A stretch of 41,855 nt of DNA from an uncultured Bacilli bacterium (GTDB lineage: Bacteria > Bacillota_I > Bacilli_A > RF39 > UBA660): contig CANRHO010000001.1 in NCBI GenBank assembly GCA_947630435.1, positions 1 through 41,855 of the forward strand, read 5' to 3'. Below the pieces are notes generated by a model. The model worked only from the letters and a program-made list of their open reading frames with translations, was not told the DNA's origin and did not search any database. How positions within the stretch are numbered: the stretch's first letter is position 1; each line of letters starts with the position of its first letter. Made by a program: the position numbers and the translations under genes. This document shows positions 34,961 to 41,855 of the stretch, one piece after another.

Positions 34961-35893
34961 TTATTTACTTATAAGCATTTTATAAATTGACGGACATAAT
35001 TTAAACAAGTAATATCCTATATAATTTTTTAATTTAAAATAATCTTTAAAATAGGAAACTGGTAAAAGATTTTCCTTTAATTTTTTCTTTAAATTCTTAT
35101 CCTTAGTATTATAATAATTAACTTTAATAAAATGATTATAATCCGTACATGCTTTAAATTTTAATTTTTTAAAGCCTTTTTTATCAAAAAATTCAATTCT
35201 TTCTTTTAAAGCTTCTAGAGCATCTAATCTTTTTATAGAAAATTTTTCCCCCATAATACTAGTATCTCTTTGAAAGTAATAATATAATGTACTTTTAGTA
35301 AAAACCACTTTATTTGTTTTATCATATAAATGATGGATTACAAATTCATCTTCATTTATCTTACCTTTAGGATACCTTATTTTATTAAATAATTCTTTTT
35401 TATAAAGCTTGCCCCAAGCTACGCGCATAGTTACGCAATAATCTTTATCATATAAATATTCTAATGCTTCTTTAGAGCTCATAACTATTTCATTATCATC
35501 TATTTTCTCTTTAACAATTTCATTTTCATAAAACGGATGATAATTTCCAATCGAGATATCGGCATTATGTTTTTTTATTAATTTATAAAGTGTTTCACAA
35601 TACTTTAACGATACATAATCATCACTATCTATGAATGTTATATACTCACCCGTTGCTATTTCTATACCCTTATTTCTAGCATCTGATAACCCTCCATTTT
35701 TCTTATGAATCACTTTAATTCTTTTATCCTTTTTAGCATAAGCATCACAAATATTTCCTGAACCATCAAGGCTTCCATCATCAACCAAAATGATTTCAAT
35801 ATCTTTGTACGTTTGATTTATTAAACTATCTATACATTTTGACAAATATTTTTGTACATTATAAACTGGTACAACAATACTTATTTTCTTCAT
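34961..35893 (-). CDS. Family 2 glycosyltransferase
   Basis: A 310-residue GT-A enzyme: ISIVVPVYNVQKYLSKC, LVDDGSLDGSG, GGLSDARNKGI and FIDSDDYVS, followed by the conserved EFVIHHLYD acceptor-side segment. It is closest in pattern to capsule galactosyl/glucosyl-type transferases such as those with GNICDAYAKKD, but the donor cannot be told. ATG 35893 follows AAGG and an extended -10 promoter; the upstream in-frame start at 35965 would place the promoter inside the gene. Confidence 0.88.
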   Translation of the reverse strand: MKKISIVVPVYNVQKYLSKCIDSLINQTYKDIEIILVDDGSLDGSGNICDAYAKKDKRIKVIHKKNGGLSDARNKGIEIATGEYITFIDSDDYVSLKYCETLYKLIKKHNADISIGNYHPFYENEIVKEKIDDNEIVMSSKEALEYLYDKDYCVTMRVAWGKLYKKELFNKIRYPKGKINEDEFVIHHLYDKTNKVVFTKSTLYYYFQRDTSIMGEKFSIKRLDALEALKERIEFFDKKGFKKLKFKACTDYNHFIKVNYYNTKDKNLKKKLKENLLPVSYFKDYFKLKNYIGYYLFKLCPSIYKMLISK

Positions 35894-35914
35894 ATTTCTA
35901 CCTTCTTTTCCATA

Positions 35915-35923
35915 ATTATAACA
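35915..35923 (-). promoter_or_regulatory. Extended -10 promoter of the main glycosyltransferase operon
   Basis: Minus strand TGTTATAAT, a TGn-extended perfect -10 hexamer, 22 bases before ATG 35893. The -35 (TTTATG) is weak. Confidence 0.55.
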
Positions 35924-36002
35924 TTTTTTTAAGACTACATAAATATAAAGTAACATTTTTTTCAATTACTTTGGTTTTTGTCTTTATATTACTATATAAA
36001 AA

Positions 36003-36040
36003 GTGTATATAACTTTTTATAGTTATACACACTATATATT
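36003..36040 (-). terminator. Terminator after the 36069-38216 GT-C gene
   Basis: On the minus strand GTGTGTATAAC and GTTATATACAC pair over 10 of 11 positions around an A-rich loop, then TTTTTATATA follows. It separates the GtrB/GT-C pair from the following operon. Confidence 0.7.
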
Positions 36041-36068
36041 CTTATAGTCTGAATTAAAAAACATTAAT

Positions 36069-38216
36069 CTAATTTTTGTTATGAAATAAATTTTTAATAA
36101 TTATACCTTCTATTAATAAAGTAAATAACATTAATAATATATACTGTAACTTAGATAAATATGTTCCACTATATTCATAATAGACTTTCATGCTTAAATC
36201 ACTTTTAACTTTCTTATTATTAACTAATAAATCTCCATCATATTGACTATTTCCCCTAGATAATCTGTATCCCCAACCTATTGAATTGCTATCATCATCC
36301 ATGGAAGATATAACAATCCAGTACTTTTGCTTTTTAACGGGATTTTGCTCATCTAATTTTAAATTGACTAATCCATCATTTGATATGTCTTTAGAAGTAA
36401 TTATAAAAGATTTAACCTGTTTATTTTTTGTATATACTCTAACGTCATATTTCGCGCTTGAGTCGTTATATTTTATAGCTGCTAAAGATATGTTATTAAA
36501 TTTTCCATTTGCATAAAATTCTTGTTCGATTATTTTTTTATTAATAGATAAATCATCTAAATATATATTATATTGGGGATAAATATTATTTACTTGATAA
36601 ACATGATACGTGGAAATTTTAGTAACATAACCTTGGTAAAGAAAAGCAAAGGAAATAATCGTAAACAAAACAAATACCAAAGCAACATTTTTTCCTAATT
36701 TTTTCTTTTGCACATCTAACTTCTTATTAGAAATTTTATCTAAAATATATGCTCCTAAAATAATCATAAAAGAAATAAATGGTAAACTATAATCAGTTTT
36801 ACTTTCCCAAATTGCATAGAAAAATATTAATCCTAATATTGAAATAGTAAAAAATATTCTATAATCAATTTTTTTAAATCTTAATTGATCAATTAAACAT
36901 GCTAACACTAATAAATATAAAAACATCCTAAAAGCATAACAATAAATATTTACAAAATCACTTTTTTCTCCATTTATAAATTGATATAATTTACTTTCTT
37001 TTTGAAGGTTTGTAATTCTAAAACTATAATTTTCAGAAAATGATGCAGGAATCTTAACTATAAAGTGATTTACTAATCCACTAATACCATATTCTTTTAT
37101 GGTTTTCTTAATTTCATCAACATTAGCTCTTACTTTTTCTTCTTTACTATCAAAACCATAAGTAAAATAATTTAAATTCTCATCTAATATTCCATTACCT
37201 TTTATTCCTATCATTAACCAGTGGGTAACTGGAAAATTTTTGGAATTATCAGGATAAAACTTTTTAATATTATAATTTATCACTTCAAAGCAAATAATTG
37301 ACGTGAACAAAAACACCGTGATAGCCATTAATAATTTTTTATAGTTTATTTTAATAAACTGACTTACCTTTTGTTTATGTAACATTACATAAATAATAAA
37401 TGTTACAAATATGGCTATTAATGGTATTATCATGGTAGCTCTAAGCATAAATCCAGTAACTGATATAATACTAAATATAATTACATAAAGCATAAATTTT
37501 AAATTAATGGTATTACATTCTTTCATTAATAAAATTAGATATATTGAAGAAATTACAAACACCCAACTAAAAGTATTAGTATAAGTCCAAAATATATAAA
37601 AATAATTTAATGGATTTAATACGCATAAAACTAAAGTTTTTAAAGCAAAATCATTACCTTTTAATTTTTGTGCAACTTTATAAGTGAAAAAAATAGACAA
37701 ATCAATTAAAATTATATTGCATATAGTTAAATAAGTTGTATTACCTGCTAAACCAAATAAATTAAAAAATTTAGTAATCAAAATTACCATTAATGTAAAA
37801 AAGTTATTATTTGAGTATATTTCCCAATAATATGTAGAATTATAATCGACTATTTTATCAAAACCAAAAGCAATTGCTCTTGCCTGATTAGTCGTTATAA
37901 ATGAATCTGTAACTTGAATAGGATGTATATCTGTTAACAGAATTATTTGAGACACAATCAAAAATAATATTAGTCCATATTTTAGTATTCTCTTCTTTTT
38001 ATCATCCCATTTATTTATATTTTTATAAATAACAATAATAAATAAAAATATTAAAGTGGCAACACCCCAATATATATATTCTGGATATTTAACAAGAGAA
38101 TTTAAGTATTTTGACATATCTGTGTACATTAATGAATTATATGTTATTAATATTAATAACAGTAATGTAATAACAATTATTACATTACTTGCAATTTTCG
38201 AAATTTTTTTCATCAT
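36069..38216 (-). CDS. GT-C membrane glycosyltransferase, partner of the GtrB-like enzyme
   Basis: About 715 residues from ATG 38216, with about eleven membrane helices (to about 520), a C-terminal outer beta-rich domain (about 540-685) and a last membrane helix (about 690-710). GT-C motifs: first-loop Asp in IQVTDSF, WEIYSNN, HWLMIG and IWES. The last three recur in the HAD-fused GT-C protein (23064-25148), so they are paralogues. It follows the GtrB-like gene by 13 bases and its acceptor is probably an outer polymer, with the GtrB lipid product as donor. The AAGGAAT site favours ATG 38216 or 38213 over an upstream in-frame start. Confidence 0.78.
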   Translation of the reverse strand: MMKKISKIASNVIIVITLLLLILITYNSLMYTDMSKYLNSLVKYPEYIYWGVATLIFLFIIVIYKNINKWDDKKKRILKYGLILFLIVSQIILLTDIHPIQVTDSFITTNQARAIAFGFDKIVDYNSTYYWEIYSNNNFFTLMVILITKFFNLFGLAGNTTYLTICNIILIDLSIFFTYKVAQKLKGNDFALKTLVLCVLNPLNYFYIFWTYTNTFSWVFVISSIYLILLMKECNTINLKFMLYVIIFSIISVTGFMLRATMIIPLIAIFVTFIIYVMLHKQKVSQFIKINYKKLLMAITVFLFTSIICFEVINYNIKKFYPDNSKNFPVTHWLMIGIKGNGILDENLNYFTYGFDSKEEKVRANVDEIKKTIKEYGISGLVNHFIVKIPASFSENYSFRITNLQKESKLYQFINGEKSDFVNIYCYAFRMFLYLLVLACLIDQLRFKKIDYRIFFTISILGLIFFYAIWESKTDYSLPFISFMIILGAYILDKISNKKLDVQKKKLGKNVALVFVLFTIISFAFLYQGYVTKISTYHVYQVNNIYPQYNIYLDDLSINKKIIEQEFYANGKFNNISLAAIKYNDSSAKYDVRVYTKNKQVKSFIITSKDISNDGLVNLKLDEQNPVKKQKYWIVISSMDDDSNSIGWGYRLSRGNSQYDGDLLVNNKKVKSDLSMKVYYEYSGTYLSKLQYILLMLFTLLIEGIIIKNLFHNKN

Positions 38217-38229
38217 AATTCCTTCCGTT

Positions 38230-39192
38230 TTATTTATCTTTATCCTTGTTTTTAATAATTTTTTCAACGTTATATCTAGGTCTTTCCTTAACTTCTATAT
38301 ATGTCTTTCCGACATACTGACCTATTATACCAATGCATAAAAGTTGAACTCCACCCAAAAACCAAATCGAGCAGAAAAGTGAACTCCAACCGTCAAAGCT
38401 ACGCCCCATAAAATATCCTAAAACACCATATAGCATAGCAATAATGCTTACAACTATAATTACTATGCCTAACATGCAAATAATCGTCATTGGTTTAATA
38501 CTAAATGAGGTTATACCATCAAAAGCAAACTTTATCATTTTTTTAAGTGGATATTTACTTTCTCCTGCAATTCTTTTGCCACGAGCATAATATACACAAT
38601 CTGTTTTATATCCAATTAAAGGTACTATACCTCTTAAAAATAAATTTCTTTCTTTATATTCCGAAAGATCTTTCATAGCTCTTTTACTCATAAGTCTAAA
38701 ATCAGCATGATTATAAACTGATTTAACACCCATTAGTTTCATAAATTTATAAAATGATTGTGCGGTAAATCTTTTAAAGAAACTATCACTTTTTCTATCA
38801 TTACGAACTCCATAAACAATATCTATTCCGGATGTATATTTATCTATCATTTCTTCGATTACATTTATATCATCTTGTAGATCAGCATCAATTGAAATAG
38901 ACATATCAACTAAATCTAAAGATTCTGTAATACCCGCTAATAAAGCGTTTTGATGACCAACATTACCAGCTAATTTTAGTCCATAAACAAATTTGTTTTT
39001 TTTATTTTCCTCATGTATTAATTGCCAAGTATTATCTTTACTTCCATCATCTACAAACAATATAAAACTATTTTTTGCAATTTTTCTTTTTTTTATTAAA
39101 TCTTTTAAAAGATTTGTTAGTTTTCCAGAGGAAAAACTAAATATTTCTTCTTCATTATAACATGGTACAATAATTGCTAACCTATTTTTCAT
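38230..39192 (-). CDS. GtrB/DPMS-like polyprenyl-phosphate glycosyltransferase
   Basis: A 320-residue GT2 enzyme with IIVPCYNEEEIF, FVDDGSKDNTW, LAGNVGHQNALLAG, SIDADLQDD (the DxD site) and RGKRIAGESKYPLKKMIKFAFDG, followed by two membrane helices (about 232-258 and 272-295). This is the layout of GtrB bactoprenol glucosyltransferase, which makes polyprenyl-phosphate-hexose on the inner face for use outside. GtrA- and GT-C-type partners occur in the same block. AAAGGTGAT precedes ATG 39192. It is the first gene of the surface block and has a strong promoter. Confidence 0.9.
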   Translation of the reverse strand: MKNRLAIIVPCYNEEEIFSFSSGKLTNLLKDLIKKRKIAKNSFILFVDDGSKDNTWQLIHEENKKNKFVYGLKLAGNVGHQNALLAGITESLDLVDMSISIDADLQDDINVIEEMIDKYTSGIDIVYGVRNDRKSDSFFKRFTAQSFYKFMKLMGVKSVYNHADFRLMSKRAMKDLSEYKERNLFLRGIVPLIGYKTDCVYYARGKRIAGESKYPLKKMIKFAFDGITSFSIKPMTIICMLGIVIIVVSIIAMLYGVLGYFMGRSFDGWSSLFCSIWFLGGVQLLCIGIIGQYVGKTYIEVKERPRYNVEKIIKNKDKDK

Positions 39193-39238
39193 AAACTACT
39201 ATCACCTTTATCTATAATTTTAATTATTAACTATTTAT

Positions 39239-39267
39239 AGTATAACATACTACTTCATTATCATCAA
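39239..39267 (-). promoter_or_regulatory. Promoter of the GtrB-like gene
   Basis: Minus strand TTGATG (39267-39262), exactly 17 bases, TATACT (39244-39239) with TG one base upstream of the -10. Confidence 0.65.
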
Positions 39268-39305
39268 TTTATTATTTTGCGTTAATTTAATGTTTAATAC
39301 AAAGT

Positions 39306-39334
39306 TTGACTTTTCACATTATATATGATAGCAT
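39306..39334 (+). promoter_or_regulatory. Promoter of the HTH-metallophosphoesterase gene
   Basis: TTGACT (39306-39311), 17-base spacer, TAGCAT (39329-39334), 27 bases before the ATG. It is divergent from the GtrB promoter, so the two might share control. Confidence 0.5.
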
Positions 39335-39361
39335 ATAACTCCGTGAAAAAGGGATGAAAAA

Positions 39362-40510
39362 ATGACAGAAACAAATAAAAAAATAATAGATATGATTAAA
39401 CAAAAAAAATCAATAGAAGAAATATCTAAAGAGGCAAACTTAAGCTACAAACAATTATATAATAGAATCTCAGATATACAAAGAAACGGGTATATAACAA
39501 AAAGAAGATATGATACCAATGGCACTTTATACTATACTTTTGGTAATGATGACTGTTATCATTCAGATAATTCATTTGAATTATATAACGAAAAAACAAC
39601 TGTAAAATTTTTAGTTATTTCTGACTTACATATGGGAAACATATCAAGCGATGAAGAAACATTATATGCAATATACAATTATTGTTGCAAAAACGATATT
39701 CATGTAATTATAAATTGTGGAGACATTTTAGATGGAACATTTTCAAATACAGAATGTTTTATACCTCCAGAAGAGCAAATAGAATATTTAATAAAAAAAT
39801 ATCCTTTTGATAAAAGTATTTTCACTTTATATACACCTGGTGATCATGATATTTCTTTATATGCAAAGAATAACATTTCAATGGACATAGCTTTAAATAA
39901 AAGAAGACATGATATATGTGCTATTTCTCCATATGTCAAATTACATAATGACGTTATTATGTTTAATAACAATCAAATTATGGTATCACATAAAGCACCT
40001 GTTTTTGAAGAAAATAATATACAAAATATAAAATTACACTTAGTAGGACACAATCACACCTCAAAAACCTTATTAGGAATTAATGACTCTAAAAATGTAA
40101 CTCCTAGAATAATGGTACCACCTCTTTGTAGAAATCATTGTAAAGGAGAAATAAACATCCCAAGAGCCATAGAACTTACCTTATATTTAGATAATAAATA
40201 TCATTTTAAGTACGTTTTAAAAAAAGACCTATTGGTTTTAAACAGTAAGGTATTAAATACTGGTGAAACAATAATTAACTATGGTAATGACAAGTTAAAT
40301 GCACTAAATTTAGAAAATACAAATAATTATATCGATGATAACGAAACTATAGTTAATAAAACATTTAAAGATTCCGAGGAAAAAGAAATTGGTGAATTAA
40401 GTAATGAACAAAAACAAAAATTAAATGATTTCTTTGGGAATATTGGAACCTCTAAGAAGTTAGATAATATGATAAAAAAGTCTATAAAAAGAAAACAAAA
40501 ACGAAAATAA
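39362..40510 (+). CDS. Helix-turn-helix protein with calcineurin-like metallophosphoesterase domain
   Basis: A 382-residue protein. Residues about 5-48 form a winged-helix-type DNA-binding domain (SIEEISKEANLSYKQLYNRI). Residues about 80-260 are a metallophosphoesterase: SDLHMG (Asp88, His90), CGDILDG (Asp121), PGDHD (160-163), SHKAP (His210) and GHNHT (His230, His232). The usual GNHD/E motif has Asp for Asn at 161. The C-terminus is a Lys-rich tail. The ribosome binding site is AAGGGATG. No close functional relative was recognised; a DNA-associated phosphodiesterase or a sensor of phosphorylated ligand are possibilities only. Confidence 0.8.
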   Translation: MTETNKKIIDMIKQKKSIEEISKEANLSYKQLYNRISDIQRNGYITKRRYDTNGTLYYTFGNDDCYHSDNSFELYNEKTTVKFLVISDLHMGNISSDEETLYAIYNYCCKNDIHVIINCGDILDGTFSNTECFIPPEEQIEYLIKKYPFDKSIFTLYTPGDHDISLYAKNNISMDIALNKRRHDICAISPYVKLHNDVIMFNNNQIMVSHKAPVFEENNIQNIKLHLVGHNHTSKTLLGINDSKNVTPRIMVPPLCRNHCKGEINIPRAIELTLYLDNKYHFKYVLKKDLLVLNSKVLNTGETIINYGNDKLNALNLENTNNYIDDNETIVNKTFKDSEEKEIGELSNEQKQKLNDFFGNIGTSKKLDNMIKKSIKRKQKRK

Positions 40511-40560
40511 AAGACAACCACATTGTCATTTGATGAAATTATAAGATAAATATAAACACA

Positions 40561-40590
40561 AAAAAACACACTCTCTCGGTGTGATTTTTT
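40561..40590. terminator. Bidirectional terminator between HTH-phosphoesterase and spoIVA
   Basis: AAAAAACACAC and GTGTGATTTTTT pair around a seven-base loop (one bulged A), giving a U tract on either strand for the two convergent genes. Confidence 0.8.
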
Positions 40591-40620
40591 ATTTAATGCT
40601 TTTAAACATAAAAAAGATAA

Positions 40621-41855
40621 CTATATTACTATAGCTATCATGTTATTAGAACCTTTATTAACTACTTTGGTTAGGGTTGTTTGTAATTTATGTCTTATAT
40701 TATCCGGCATTAAAGATAATTTACCCCTTATGCCCTCTTGAACAATATTATCCAAACTTCTACCAAACATTTCACTTTTCCATACGCTTTGTGGGTCTGC
40801 TTCGTAATCTTTCATTAGGTTATCAATAAGTTCTTTGCTCTGTGTTTCAGAACCAATAATGGGTTCAAAGGTTGATTCAACATCTACTCTTATCATGTGG
40901 ATAGATGGTGCAACTGCTTTTAATTTTACGCCGTATCTTGTTCCTTGTTTTATTATTTCAGGAGTATCAAGTTTCATATCTTTAATAGTAGGAAAAGACG
41001 TTCCATATCCGGTTTGTTTAACCATTTTAATTGCATCTTTAAATTGTGAGAATTCTTCTCTTGTTTCATTTAATTCCGTAAATAAACTAATAAGTTTTGC
41101 TTTAGAATCTATTTCAGTTCCAATTATTTCATTTAATACTTCGTTATATAATCCATCTGGCGCTTCTAAGTTAATCGTTATTTCACCAGTAGCAGTATTT
41201 ACCTCAGATAAATAGGCCTTACTAATATAATCACAGCCATTAAAGTGTTCTATTATTGTATCAACATCTCTTACTTTATCAACATCTACTACACTTTCTT
41301 TTATTTTTTCTATATATTCTTTTTTTATAATATGTTTATATGATAAACATGCTATCCAATCAGGTATGTTTACATTAACACTTAATACCGGAAATTCAAA
41401 TAATGCTTCTTTTAAAATATTATATATTTCTTTTTCCGTCATCGTTTCAACGCTAACCGGAATAACAGGTACGTTATATTCGTCCTTTAAACTTTGAGCT
41501 ATTCTTTCAGTATCAGGATGTGTAGGATGAGCTGAATTTAAGACAACGATAAATGGTTTTCCTATTTCCTTTAACTCGCTTATAACTTGATTTTCAGCAC
41601 TAACATAGTCCTCTCTTTTTATCTCCCCAAAACTACCATCAGTGGTAACAACAATACCTATTGTTGAATGATCCCTTATTACTTTTTCAGTACCAATTTC
41701 CGCCGCTTCAACGAAAGGAATTTCTTCATCATACCATGGGGTTCTAACCATCCTAGGCCCATTTTCGTCTTCATACCCTTTAGCAGCATCAATTACATAT
41801 CCCACACAATCAATTAATCTTATGTTTGCAGTAAAATCTTCTATTTGAATTTGAG
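40621..41855 (-). CDS. spoIVA: Stage IV sporulation protein A (5' end cut off by window edge)
   Basis: SpoIVA is an ATPase that polymerises around the forespore as the base of the spore coat. The last 411 codons are present, and the open frame continues through the right edge (RLIDCVGYVIDAAKGYEDE), so the ATG at 41805 is internal. Seen are the LVDCVGY-type Walker B region, NGPRMVRTPWY, AAEIGT, STIGIVVTTDGSFGEI, the middle-domain FPVLSVNVNIPDW and the C-terminal PSIHMIRVDVES, GRSLDNIVQEGI, LSLMPDN. The N-terminal Walker A part is outside the window. It indicates an endospore-former. The terminator at 40561-40590 follows it. Confidence 0.97.
   Translation of the reverse strand, partial: QIQIEDFTANIRLIDCVGYVIDAAKGYEDENGPRMVRTPWYDEEIPFVEAAEIGTEKVIRDHSTIGIVVTTDGSFGEIKREDYVSAENQVISELKEIGKPFIVVLNSAHPTHPDTERIAQSLKDEYNVPVIPVSVETMTEKEIYNILKEALFEFPVLSVNVNIPDWIACLSYKHIIKKEYIEKIKESVVDVDKVRDVDTIIEHFNGCDYISKAYLSEVNTATGEITINLEAPDGLYNEVLNEIIGTEIDSKAKLISLFTELNETREEFSQFKDAIKMVKQTGYGTSFPTIKDMKLDTPEIIKQGTRYGVKLKAVAPSIHMIRVDVESTFEPIIGSETQSKELIDNLMKDYEADPQSVWKSEMFGRSLDNIVQEGIRGKLSLMPDNIRHKLQTTLTKVVNKGSNNMIAIVI

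Noticed and set aside
40621..41805. Complete spoIVA starting at ATG 41805
   Set aside because: The frame stays open to the right edge and matches SpoIVA sequence upstream of that ATG, so the gene is truncated by the window, not short.

Overview
The window is AT-rich throughout and comes from a low-GC Bacillota chromosome, most likely an uncultured spore-forming relative of the Bacilli. The evidence is a Bacillus-type (class B) RNase P RNA, GpsB, RecU, DnaD, strong AGGAGG-type ribosome binding sites, a LexA/DinR-like box at recA, and spoIVA at the right edge. The genus cannot be fixed from the sequence alone. No tRNA, rRNA, insertion sequence or CRISPR array was seen.

Positions 1-9940 are conserved core. 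A few codons of an unknown plus-strand gene run into a shared terminator with deoD. Then, on the minus strand, come recA, pgsA, a RodZ/YmfM-like gene, rnpB and gpsB. A two-gene pair follows: a 32-residue ORF coupled to a holin-like membrane protein. recU and a class A PBP read on the plus strand. dnaD, cca and HU read on the minus strand. This resembles the ymfM-pgsA-recA and dnaD/ponA/recU/gpsB/rnpB neighbourhoods of Bacillus.

Positions 10050-39200 are a surface block, all on the minus strand. From right to left in transcription order it holds: (a) a GtrB-type polyprenyl-phosphate glycosyltransferase and a GT-C membrane transferase; (b) a long run of GT2/GT4 transferases, a Wzy/ligase-like protein, a GT-C enzyme coupled by ATGA overlap to a UbiA-family DPPR-synthase-like protein, a GtrII-like transferase, an acyltransferase-3 protein, a HAD phosphatase fused to a GT-C transferase, an Alg14/Alg13-like split transferase and an SGNH esterase; (c) a Wzx flippase, a CDP-glycerol-transferase-like protein and a capsule transferase; (d) an IspD/TarI-like cytidylyltransferase, an extended SDR, GtrA and a GH25 lysozyme carrying four ricin-type trefoils; (e) a thioester-domain LPXTG adhesin with its own sortase. 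Predicted promoters and terminators divide these into several transcripts. No initiating sugar-1-phosphate transferase and no chain-length regulator is visible.

The most interesting proposal is a polyprenyl-phosphate-pentose route. The UbiA protein would attach phosphoribose from PRPP to polyprenyl phosphate, the HAD domain would remove the 5-phosphate, a flippase would move the lipid across, and the fused GT-C domain would transfer the sugar outside the membrane. This runs beside a GtrA/GtrB/GtrII-type route and a CDP-polyol route, so three kinds of activated donor may decorate one polymer.

Positions 39200-41855 hold a plus-strand metallophosphoesterase with an N-terminal helix-turn-helix and an altered motif, then the truncated spoIVA. 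Because spoIVA and the HU gene are neighbours in Bacillus, the surface block looks inserted between them.
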